From the NCBI GenBank assembly GCA_015521185.1, contig WAOS01000024.1, positions 1 to 32,641 of the forward strand: a stretch of DNA of 32,641 nt. The letters run 5' to 3'. Below are positions 8,593-17,137 of this stretch, piece after piece. This stretch comes from Desulfurococcales archaeon (lineage in GTDB: Archaea > Thermoproteota > Thermoprotei_A > Sulfolobales > Acidilobaceae). Both the position numbers and the translations under genes were made by a program. Numbering within the stretch: the first letter of the stretch is position 1; each line of letters opens with the position of its first letter. The notes under the pieces were generated by a model. That model searched no databases. It saw only the letters and a program-made list of their open reading frames with translations, and had not been told where the DNA came from.

Positions 8593-9627
8593 ATGAAGAC
8601 TAGCCTGCTGGCAGGCCTCGTAGCGTCCCTCTTACTAGCAAGCGCGGGGCTAGGCCTAGTCGCTTTGGGCTCGCAAAGCGGATCCCTCGAGACACAAGCG
8701 TTTGCCAGCCTATTCCAAGTCCAGAGGTGGAACCCTCCGGATTACCCAGGAGTGATGGGCGTAAAATACACGGTCTACAACTCCGAGGGAGAAGAAAAAT
8801 TCAGCTGCACCATAGGGCTCCCAGTCTACAAGGTTAGGCACTACAAGGTCGAGGTTCCCAGTCCCTTCGAGCCCGGAAGCGACAACCCGAGAATAAAAGC
8901 GTACACCTACGTAACTGAGGTCTACTATTACCTCCTCGTCCCCTGGCACTGCGTTAACGACAGCTATCCCTACGCGTACCAGCCTGACAGCAGCGGCTAC
9001 CTCGTGTCGAGCGAGATATCCTACAAGTTCCCCGTGACGTGGGAAAGCGACTCCTACAAGCCCGTGGACGCCGCCCTCCTCTTAGTAGAGACGAAGACTC
9101 AGGGAAGCATGTTCGGCTATCCCCCGCCGCCACCACCCGAAAAATACACCAACAAGATATTCAAGCCTTGGTACTCGGCATCATGCGACGACTACGGCCC
9201 GGACAACATAACGTTCACCGGCTTCGAGTCCAAATCAGAACTAATAGACCACTACAACAACAATGATACCTTCTACAAGTCGGGAATGGCTACAGGGCTA
9301 ACACGCTCAGAAATAAGTGATTCCTGGGAGGAGTTATGGGGCTTTAATTATGTAGCGTATTATCTGGGTAGTGATAAGAGTAAGTGGGCGTATGGAGTAC
9401 CGTTTGTCCTAGACTATCCTGGCGTCTGCGGAGTGAACGAGACGTTCGCCGAGCCCGGGGACAGCGGCTCCCCGGTATACATATGGTCTTTGAGTGAGAA
9501 CGCCTACCAAGTTGTAGGGCTGGTTTCAGGGGCACATGACGACATAGTGTTCATCGTGCCATTACAGCTCGTCCTTAATGATTACAGGAACTTGACGGGG
9601 AGCTATCTCTACCTGTATACTGGCTAG
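8593..9627 (+). CDS. Secreted chymotrypsin-fold (PA clan) serine protease, putative
   Basis: Signal peptide MKTSLLAGLVASLLLASAGLGLVALG; VPWHCVN (His119), PVDAALLLVE (Asp159), EPGDSGSPVYIW (Ser291) followed by VVGLVSG; six-Pro loop; several Cys. Confidence 0.72.
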   Translation: MKTSLLAGLVASLLLASAGLGLVALGSQSGSLETQAFASLFQVQRWNPPDYPGVMGVKYTVYNSEGEEKFSCTIGLPVYKVRHYKVEVPSPFEPGSDNPRIKAYTYVTEVYYYLLVPWHCVNDSYPYAYQPDSSGYLVSSEISYKFPVTWESDSYKPVDAALLLVETKTQGSMFGYPPPPPPEKYTNKIFKPWYSASCDDYGPDNITFTGFESKSELIDHYNNNDTFYKSGMATGLTRSEISDSWEELWGFNYVAYYLGSDKSKWAYGVPFVLDYPGVCGVNETFAEPGDSGSPVYIWSLSENAYQVVGLVSGAHDDIVFIVPLQLVLNDYRNLTGSYLYLYTG

Positions 9628-9640
9628 GGGGTGTGCTGGT

Positions 9641-10609
9641 ATGAGTGGTATGGTAGGGTTTAGGGGGCTTGTGCCCCTGGCGGTTGCCGTGTTACTCGTT
9701 CTAGTGGTGGCTGCCGCCCCTCTAAGCGCGGCCGCGTCCAGCGTAAGCGTGGCTAAGTACTCGAGCCTTATAAAGCAGGCCGGCCAAGGCAAGGGAGACC
9801 TACACCACCAAGAGCTAGCCTACTATGAGACAAACGTTTGCGGAGCCCGCATAGTGTATGTTATAGATTGGGGCGTATTGGCGACCTTTGGATACAAAGA
9901 ACTACCGCGCCCCACTCATGTTGCCGAGAGCATTTATAACGAGGTAAGGGCGAAGGCCGGTGGGAGCGCTCTAGAGTATATCTATGGTATACAGGCGTTG
10001 AAAAATGATAATGATGAGAGGCTTATTGTAGTGTTTGTTAGGCCCGACACACCCAGGCACGTGCTCGATGTTATCGGGGAGGCCCTCGAGAAGGCAGCGA
10101 AGGACGCAGGGGTGAGAGGGCTAATAGTTATCAACGACCTGCAGAGCGGGGACATCGATGCTCTCAAGGATGCTTGGCCCGCTCTTCGGGAGGCTAGCAT
10201 ACGTCTGGCGAACAGCAGTGATACCCGCAAGCTCGGGATTAGGTGGCTGGAGCCATACATGACAAAGCTGGGCTTCGTGAGCCTTGTAGTGATATGGGAG
10301 CCCGGCAAGGGCCCGACCCCACAGGTGATCAACGCGCTAGCTGAGAAGCTCCTCCGCGAGACCGGGCTCTGCGGCAAGAACATCACAATAGTGATAACAG
10401 AGCCCGTCGTAGCAGAGCCCCTTGTGCCGGGGCAAGCCCAGAGCAGTAGCGGCTCAACAGGCGGGGCCATGGATGCAGACGCTCCCAGCCCGGGCCAGGC
10501 TGGAGGGCCCGGAAGCGTGGAGAGAGCCTCAGCCTCCCTCCCAACGATAGGTCTAACTCTCCTAGTAATGGGCCTAGCGGTCGCCCTAACACTATACCTC
10601 CGCCACTAG
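9641..10609 (+). CDS. Secreted, C-terminally membrane-anchored protein, putative partner of the upstream protease
   Basis: N-terminal signal/TM, alpha/beta-like body, Ser/Gly/Pro-rich linker, C-terminal TM PTIGLTLLVMGLAVALTLYLRH; 13 bp downstream of the protease stop. Confidence 0.65.
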   Translation: MSGMVGFRGLVPLAVAVLLVLVVAAAPLSAAASSVSVAKYSSLIKQAGQGKGDLHHQELAYYETNVCGARIVYVIDWGVLATFGYKELPRPTHVAESIYNEVRAKAGGSALEYIYGIQALKNDNDERLIVVFVRPDTPRHVLDVIGEALEKAAKDAGVRGLIVINDLQSGDIDALKDAWPALREASIRLANSSDTRKLGIRWLEPYMTKLGFVSLVVIWEPGKGPTPQVINALAEKLLRETGLCGKNITIVITEPVVAEPLVPGQAQSSSGSTGGAMDADAPSPGQAGGPGSVERASASLPTIGLTLLVMGLAVALTLYLRH

Positions 10610-10641
10610 GCGCGCAAACCCCCATTTTTCTTCCTGTCGCC

Positions 10642-10896
10642 TTAGCACTCCTGCTGGGGAGTATTCTCCAGAAGCTTCCCGGCCAGGAGTAGTGCCGCTA
10701 CAATGAGGGGCTCTAGGGGGTCTTCTAGGGGGACGAAGCGGTAGGCGTCTAGCACCCGGTATACTTCCTTGATGGCGCGCTCGAGAGCCCTCCTATCCTC
10801 GGGGTCTCTCAGCCTGGCTGAGAACCGGCCGAGCCTGTCTAGCTCTTTCTCTACAAGTAGTCTGTAAGGGGGCGCTGTCCTGCCCATGCCTGCCAC
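10642..10896 (-). CDS. Small conserved-looking protein downstream of the RadA-like gene
   Basis: 84 aa helical LEKELDRLGRFSARLRDPEDRRALERAIKEVYRVLDAYR-type composition; overlaps 3' end of upstream gene, start may be ATG slightly downstream. Confidence 0.6.
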   Translation of the reverse strand: MAGMGRTAPPYRLLVEKELDRLGRFSARLRDPEDRRALERAIKEVYRVLDAYRFVPLEDPLEPLIVAALLLAGKLLENTPQQEC

Positions 10897-11516
10897 CCCA
10901 GCTCTATGCTAGAGATGTAGCTGTTCCGGGGCGTGGGCCTCCAGGGATGCTTCACTAGCTCCGCCCTAGCACCTCTCCTCCAGGTCTCGAGCCTCACTAT
11001 TACGTGCGCGCTGTGAGCGTGGAGGCTCCCCCCTCTGGGCACCCTCTTGCCGTGTGGCGAGGGCTGGTTGAACACTAGTACTGTCACGCCTCGCTGGGAG
11101 GCCTTGCGGAGGCTTCCAGCGACGACCGTGTTCCTCCAGGCCTCCCGAGGGTTCTCGGGCGCGTACATGTAGGGGTGCCTCACAACTATTGTTTCGGCCC
11201 CGAGCGATGATGCCTCATCTACCAGGCCGGGCACGTCTTGATGGCGGAAGGCGCGTGCCACGAGGATCCTGCTTCCTGGTACGCCCCTAAGCCTCATGAG
11301 CCTGTTCAGCCTGTAGGGGTCCAGCCCTCCGAAGTCCTGAACAATCACAACAGCCACGCGGCCCCGCGTGGCGGCCTCTATTATCGCTCGATGCATGACG
11401 GGGCTGACAATACTCCACGGACCGCTGATATCAATTATCCACCCGCTCCTGTACGGGCACACGAGAAGGTCTATCCCGGCTATCCCCGTGAGCCTGCATC
11501 CCATCCCAGACCCCAC
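10851..11516 (-). CDS. RecA-superfamily RadA paralog with degenerate Walker A/B (probably ATPase-dead)
   Basis: RadA-like body SRILVARAFRHQDVPGLVDEASSLGAETIVVRHPY...TVLVFNQPSPHGKRVPRGGSLHAHSAHVIVRLETWRRGARAELVKHPWRPT; Walker A position reads ISGPWSIVSP instead of GxxGxGKT. Confidence 0.7.
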   Translation of the reverse strand: MGSGMGCRLTGIAGIDLLVCPYRSGWIIDISGPWSIVSPVMHRAIIEAATRGRVAVVIVQDFGGLDPYRLNRLMRLRGVPGSRILVARAFRHQDVPGLVDEASSLGAETIVVRHPYMYAPENPREAWRNTVVAGSLRKASQRGVTVLVFNQPSPHGKRVPRGGSLHAHSAHVIVRLETWRRGARAELVKHPWRPTPRNSYISSIELGWQAWAGQRPLTDYL

Positions 11517-11700
11517 GACATTATCGTTGTCTCTCAGATATGCGGGCTTCCGTAACGCAGCTATTGGGAAGGGGCTCTCTGGAAGTTCCGCGGGGGATCG
11601 TAGAAGAGCCGGCGGGCACCCCCCGGGCCGGTAGGGCTGTAACGGTCTCGGAGAGTATTCCTGGAGGGCCTACACTCTCCCTTCTAACCGGTGGAGGGTC

Positions 11701-13662
11701 TTGGAGGGGCTCCTCCTCGACGCCCAAATCGGGCGAGAAGGCCTCGAGCTAGTGCTCGCGGGCCCGGGAGGCCTACACACCACTACTCTCAAGACCGACT
11801 ACAGAGTGTACCTCCTACCCAACCGCTACAGGGCCTCGAGCATAATGGAGAACGCGTGGAGCGCTGGCCTGGATGCCTGGGTCGAGGAGTGGAGGAGGCC
11901 CCCCTGGTATGACAGCTCGGTGAAGATCGTCGTAGTCTCCCACTCAGACCCCAGAGTGATCAGAGCGTTCGCTGCCGCCGCTGAGAGGGAGGGGGCGGCC
12001 TCGAAGGTGAACACTTATCCCGGGATGCTCGTTGATGCCCTCTGGAGGGCTGGCGCTAGGCCGGGATGCATCTTCAGCGAGGGCGAGCCTCCTGACTGCG
12101 AGGGTGCTCTCCCACCGCCGGTCCGCGTGGCTCGTCTACGCGCTTACGCGTGGCACGGGCCCGTCTCTAGCGTGCACGACGAGGCTCTCTACTACGTTGT
12201 GGAGTGCAGGCGAGACAGGGTAATCCTTAGGAGCGCGAGCGAAGCGGTCGACCGCCTCGAAGAGTGCAGACCCCACATAATTGAGGCCAGGCTCGAGGAC
12301 GTGCACAGCCTCCCCCGGGAGCCCCCTGGCCTCCGGCTGGACCCGGAGAGGAGCCTCGTCAGCGCTAGAGGTATGCTAGAGTGGATGCGGGTCTCCTGGC
12401 TCCCCTGGAGCATGGCCCACCAGGCCCCCATAGGGAAAATACTCACCGCCGCCGAGGCCAGGGAGGCCTTCGAGAGGAAGTACCTGGTACGCGCGGAGGA
12501 GCCCCGCCGCGAGGCCTTCAGGCCTCTCGAGCAGCTCGCCGCAGCAGACATGGCTGGGGCCGCCAGGATCCCAAGCCCCGGCACCTACTGGAATGTCTCA
12601 CAGCTAGACTTCACAAGCCTATACCCGACGCTCATAAGCAAGCACAACCTCAGCGCCGAGACCGTTGCCCGACCAGTCCCCTGCGGGGGCGAGACGTGCC
12701 CGGCTGGCCACAGGGTCTGCTCGAGCCCCCGCGGCATAGTAGCTAGCGTTCTCGGCAGGCTTGTGGAGATGAGGGCGCGCTACAAGAGGCAGGGCCTCCT
12801 CGAGGAGGCGGAGGCGCTGAAATGGGTGCTAGTGTCGGGCTTCGGCTACCTCGGCTATAGGAACAGCCTGTTCGGCAGCATAGCAGCGTACGAGTGCGTT
12901 ACGAGTCTAGCGAGGCAGGCTCTGGCCACGGCGGAAGAAGTAGCTGAGAGGCTCGGCTACAGGGTTGTGCACAGCATTATAGACAGCATTATGATTGAGC
13001 CGAGAGCCCCGAGGGCCAGCCCGAGGGAGGTCGCCGAGGAGATCGGTAGGAGGGTGGGCGTGCCGGTCCGCGTCGACGCAGAGTACGACTGGCTCTATAT
13101 ACCCGAGACCCTCCGCGGCGCCGGCGCGGTCAACAAGTACTACGGGAGGCTCCGCGGGGGCAGGATCAAGATGAGGGGGATAGCGGCGGTCCGCCGCGAC
13201 ACGCCGCCCCTCATAGCTATGGCTCAGGCCGCGGCCATCCGGGCTCTAGCGAGCGCTAGGAGCCCGCGGGATATGCCCGAGGCGCTCAAGACTGCTAGGG
13301 AGATAATCATGGAGACCGCGAGACTCGTCGCGGAGGGCCGCGCGAGCCCCGCGCTCCTAGCCATATCAAAGAGGCCCTCCTCCACGGGAAGGAGGACCCC
13401 CTGGGCCAGGGCTTCAAAAGGAATGAACGTGGACACTGTAAAGTACGTGATGACGCCCCACGGCCCGTGGCCTGTCTGGCGAGGGCCTCCGCCCCTAACC
13501 GATAGGAACTACTACTTGAGGCTCCTAGCCGCTGCCGCGAGAGAGCTCCCTCCCGGGGCCAGGCCCCAGCCGGTGAGAACCAAGATAATAATGAGGAGCA
13601 GCCCAGTGGCTCACCACGAAAGAGGTGTCACATGGCGTTGGCCGGAAAGCTCCTCAGCGTAG
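11701..13662 (+). CDS. polB2: B-family DNA polymerase, divergent PolB2-like
   Basis: Motif A QLDFTSLYPTLISKHNLS (Asp303); motif B-like LKWVLVSGFGYLGYRNS; motif C HSIIDSIMIE (Asp428, DTDS replaced by IIDS); no recognisable exonuclease DxE; TTG start with ggtggag upstream. Confidence 0.82.
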   Translation: MEGLLLDAQIGREGLELVLAGPGGLHTTTLKTDYRVYLLPNRYRASSIMENAWSAGLDAWVEEWRRPPWYDSSVKIVVVSHSDPRVIRAFAAAAEREGAASKVNTYPGMLVDALWRAGARPGCIFSEGEPPDCEGALPPPVRVARLRAYAWHGPVSSVHDEALYYVVECRRDRVILRSASEAVDRLEECRPHIIEARLEDVHSLPREPPGLRLDPERSLVSARGMLEWMRVSWLPWSMAHQAPIGKILTAAEAREAFERKYLVRAEEPRREAFRPLEQLAAADMAGAARIPSPGTYWNVSQLDFTSLYPTLISKHNLSAETVARPVPCGGETCPAGHRVCSSPRGIVASVLGRLVEMRARYKRQGLLEEAEALKWVLVSGFGYLGYRNSLFGSIAAYECVTSLARQALATAEEVAERLGYRVVHSIIDSIMIEPRAPRASPREVAEEIGRRVGVPVRVDAEYDWLYIPETLRGAGAVNKYYGRLRGGRIKMRGIAAVRRDTPPLIAMAQAAAIRALASARSPRDMPEALKTAREIIMETARLVAEGRASPALLAISKRPSSTGRRTPWARASKGMNVDTVKYVMTPHGPWPVWRGPPPLTDRNYYLRLLAAAARELPPGARPQPVRTKIIMRSSPVAHHERGVTWRWPESSSA

Positions 13663-15511
13663 ACGAAGTCCTCCGCCTCTCCCGGATCGCATCGCTAAGG
13701 GCGGAGCCCGGTGGGAAGCTGGCCTTCACCGTCTCCAGGCCGGACCCCGAGTCGAACAAAGACGTCGCAGAGCTAGTAGTGCTCGGCCAGGCCGGTGTAG
13801 AGGCCTCCTACGCGGAGGCCGGAAGCCCCGCGTGGGGGCCGGAAGGGAGGCTAGCATTCTCCTCCCGCAGGGGTGCAGGCGAGAAGGAGAAGGGCTCGGG
13901 CGTCTACACCCTCCCGCCGGGCCTGCGCGGGGAGCCTAGGAGGGTCGCCTGGCTCAGGCACGGAGTGTGGGGGCTCGAGTGGCTGGATGATGAGAGGCTA
14001 GTCGCCGGGAGCAGCGTGCCCGAGGGCTGGATGTACGATGATGATGGCGACTACGTCGCGACCCGGAGGCTCCCACTCTGGTTCGACGGGCAGGGGCTTG
14101 TCGCCGGAAGGACGAGACAGCTCTTCCTCTTAGAGGAGTGGAGCGGTAGAACAGTAAAGCTCACGAGCGAGCCGTACGGAGTATCAAGCTATGCAGCATG
14201 CGATGGGAACATCTACTACGCCACCCCGATGGACTGGAGGAACCCAACGGCTCACAGGGTGAAGCTGATTACACGAGGGGGAGAGGAGCGGACCGTCGCG
14301 GAGGACCTACACGTCTCCTCGATAGCCTGCCACGCCCGGGGTACCGCTATAGCGCTCGCCCATAAGGGAGAGATAGGGATAGCGAGCCACAACCGCCTCT
14401 ACCTGCTGACGCCGGACGGCCACGAGTGCCTATCCTGCGGGAGTCTAGACCGGAACATATGGGGGGCTAGTAGCGATGGCGACACTATCTATATGATCGT
14501 AGCTAGTGGTGGGCGGACGCCTGTTTACGCGTTCGAGCCGGACCGGTCCGGGCTGAGGAAGGAGTACGAGGACGATATCGTCGCGAGGGCTATAGCCGCC
14601 TATAGAGGTGGTGTCGCACTAATCGCCTCCTCCCCCACGGTGCCGCCCGAAGTGTACAGGCTCGAGGGGGGCGCCCTGCATAAGGCTACGAGCTACAACT
14701 CGTGGATAAGCGAGTACAGCCTCTCCAAGCCTAGGAAGATCACTATTGAAAGCATGGGCGACACCGTTGAGGGCTGGTCCTCCTGCCTCCCGAGGGAGCG
14801 CCGAGGAGGGAGAGGATGCCTCTAGCCCTCTTCATCCACGGGGGCCCGAAGGGAATGTACGGCTACGGGTTCCATTATGAGATGCAGCTCTTCGCGTCCC
14901 AGGGCTTCATAGTGGCGTACGCGAACCCGCGCGGCAGCGACGGCTACTCGGAGGAGTTCGCCGACATAAGGGGGAGGTACGGAGTAGACGATTACAAGCA
15001 GCTCATGGACTTTCTCGATAGGGTTGTCGAGGAGTATCCTGTCGACAGGGAGAGGATGATGGTCACGGGAATAAGCTACGGAGGGTACATGACTAACCAC
15101 ATAATCACTATGACCGACAGGTTCAGCGCCGCGGTGAGCGAGAACGGCATTGCTGACTGGATATCTGACTACTGGGCCTCCGACGTGGGCTACTGGTTCG
15201 ATCCCGACCAGATAGGGGGTACCCCCCTCGACAGCATGGAGAACTATGTCCGAGCGAGCCCTGCATATAGGGCGGACCGCGTGAAGACCCCAGTACTTAT
15301 CATACACAGCATGGAGGACTACAGGTGCTTCATAGACCAGGCCCTAGCAATGCATACCTCCCTCTCAGTCCTGGGCAAGGACTCAACACTCCTCGTATTC
15401 ACCAGGGGTAGCCACGGGCACAGTGTGCTCGCTAGCCCGAGGCAGAGGAGGAAGAGGCTTGAGATCAAGCTCCGCTGGGTAAAGGAGAAGATGCGCCTCG
15501 GCAACCAATAG
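13632..15511 (+). pseudogene. S9 family acylaminoacyl-peptidase, split by an apparent frameshift near 14777
   Basis: ORF 13632..14825 (propeller) and ORF 14816..15511 (LFIHGGPKG, GISYGGYMTNH, HSMEDYRC, GSHGHS) together align with the intact 653-aa paralog at 27910..29871; inserting one G restores ...VEGWVLLPPEGAPRRERMPLALFIHGGPKG. Confidence 0.85.
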
Positions 15512-15554
15512 GTTATAAGCCCCGCAATATTTATAAGCTAGGGGGTGCTGAAGG

Positions 15555-16322
15555 GTGCAGCCCCTAATAACTCTGCTACTAATCATACTCTTCAGCATAA
15601 TAGTCAACAAGATAGCGACTGCCGCGCTAGTGAGGACAGGCCTCAGCAGGAAGGTCGCCAGCTTCCAGGCCCAGAGCGCCTTCAGCGGTGTGGGCTTCAC
15701 CACGAGCGAGAGCGAGTACGTAGTGAGCCACCCGGTCCGGAGAAAGATCATTAGGATACTCATGCTGCTCGGCAGCGCAGGCCTAACAAGCGCCGTCGCA
15801 ACACTAGTCCTAAGCTTCGTGGGCCAGACGGCTAGGGGCGCCGCTATAAGGCTCGCAGTGCTGGCTATAGGCCTAGCAGTACTGTACGTGTTCGCAACTA
15901 GCAAGACCATAGACAGAGTTCTAGGGAGAATCATAGAGTGGGGTCTCGACAGGTTCACAACGATAAGGCCTGTCGACTACGAGAGCCTCCTAGGCGTGGC
16001 CCGCGGATACATTGTTAGCACGTTCCGCGTCACCCCCGACAGCTGGCTAGCCGGCAAGACCCTGAGGCAGGCCGGCCTCAGGGAGGAGGGTATCGTGGTT
16101 CTCGGCATCTATAGGCGGGTGAACGGCCGAGTGGTCTACCTAGGAGCCCCAAAGCCCGACACTAGAATACTGCCCGGCGACGAACTAGTAGTGTACGGGC
16201 CCGAGGAGGCAATAGCGAACCTAGTGAAGAGGCATAAGGGCGTGAAGGGAGACATGGAGCACGAGAGGATGATAGCGAGGCAGAAGAGGAGGGAGGCCGA
16301 GGAGGCCGCCCTGGCCCTCTAG
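15555..16322 (+). CDS. Membrane protein with C-terminal TrkA_C/RCK_C-like domain
   Basis: Three or so TM segments then LAGKTLRQAGLREEGIVVLGIYRR...PDTRILPGDELVVYGPEEAIANL. Confidence 0.8.
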   Translation: MQPLITLLLIILFSIIVNKIATAALVRTGLSRKVASFQAQSAFSGVGFTTSESEYVVSHPVRRKIIRILMLLGSAGLTSAVATLVLSFVGQTARGAAIRLAVLAIGLAVLYVFATSKTIDRVLGRIIEWGLDRFTTIRPVDYESLLGVARGYIVSTFRVTPDSWLAGKTLRQAGLREEGIVVLGIYRRVNGRVVYLGAPKPDTRILPGDELVVYGPEEAIANLVKRHKGVKGDMEHERMIARQKRREAEEAALAL

Positions 16323-16714
16323 CGGGCCGGGCCCCCATATAGGAGCAAGTGCCCGAATCTAGCCATAATCTCCGCCGCAGGATCGATCAGATCTGTCCTC
16401 TTAACCCTGTACCCGCCCTCGATCTCCTCCAGCACGCCCGCCTTCGCGAGCTCCCTCAGAATCTCCGACACGAACTCTACCGTAACATCCTCAGCCTTCA
16501 CTCCCCAGTCAGTCTCGGGGTGCTCAGCTATTATTCTGCGGGCCTCCTCCGCCACCGTCTTAGGCGTTAGGGGCTCTCCTCTCGTGCTCAGCCTAGCAAC
16601 GGCTAGAAGCGTGAGCACTCTACCGCTCCTCTTGCCGTCGCGGAACAACTTCTCGATCCTGTCTAGATACTTCTTTATCCGCTCCGCTAGCGAGGCCATA
16701 CCCGCCACCCCCAT
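16319..16714 (-). CDS. Hypothetical protein, winged-helix-like
   Basis: VTVEFVSEILRELAKAGVLEEIEGGYRVKRTDLIDP reads like a winged-helix wing region; compact spacing with neighbours. Confidence 0.6.
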   Translation of the reverse strand: MGVAGMASLAERIKKYLDRIEKLFRDGKRSGRVLTLLAVARLSTRGEPLTPKTVAEEARRIIAEHPETDWGVKAEDVTVEFVSEILRELAKAGVLEEIEGGYRVKRTDLIDPAAEIMARFGHLLLYGGPAR

Positions 16715-16759
16715 ATCATAGGCTATGCGCGACGCCTAAATGTTATACTCGGGTAATAC

Positions 16760-17137
16760 TTGGGGGCCTACCAGATACTCTCCTGGCCCGCTGTAGAGAG
16801 TATGCTACTGGGGGTCCGAGTGGGGGGCCGACAACTGTATAGGATGATTTCGGAGCACGCTAGGAGCATGGGCAGGATCGCGGGGAGGCTCCGCGGTGAG
16901 AAGGAGAGGGTGGCGAGGCTCGCCGTTCTAGTGCTTGAGACAGTAGCGGACAAGGCTCTCGCAGGCTCAGCGTCTCCGGAGGATGTTCGCAGGCTCGAGG
17001 AGCTAGCAGTCCTCCTCCGGCTCTACGGTATCCCCTCGGATCCCGTGGAGAAGGCTAGGAAGCTCCTCCTAAGGGTTCCCCTCAGGACTAGTGCCCCCAC
17101 GTTCACGCTCGAGAGCGGCATCACCGCCCTAACCTGA
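16760..17137 (+). CDS. Hypothetical protein
   Basis: 125 aa ORF filling the space between flanking genes; amphipathic helical composition. Confidence 0.45.
   Translation: MGAYQILSWPAVESMLLGVRVGGRQLYRMISEHARSMGRIAGRLRGEKERVARLAVLVLETVADKALAGSASPEDVRRLEELAVLLRLYGIPSDPVEKARKLLLRVPLRTSAPTFTLESGITALT

Noticed and set aside
9982-10470. 162-aa minus ORF opposite the protease-partner gene
   Set aside because: Ser/Leu-rich antisense shadow; the + strand ORF has a signal peptide and TM anchor.
14770-14825. Programmed -1 frameshift in the S9 peptidase as first explanation
   Set aside because: No A/T-type slippery heptamer is visible at the junction (ggctggtcctcc); a missing base is simpler, so recoding is kept only as an alternative.
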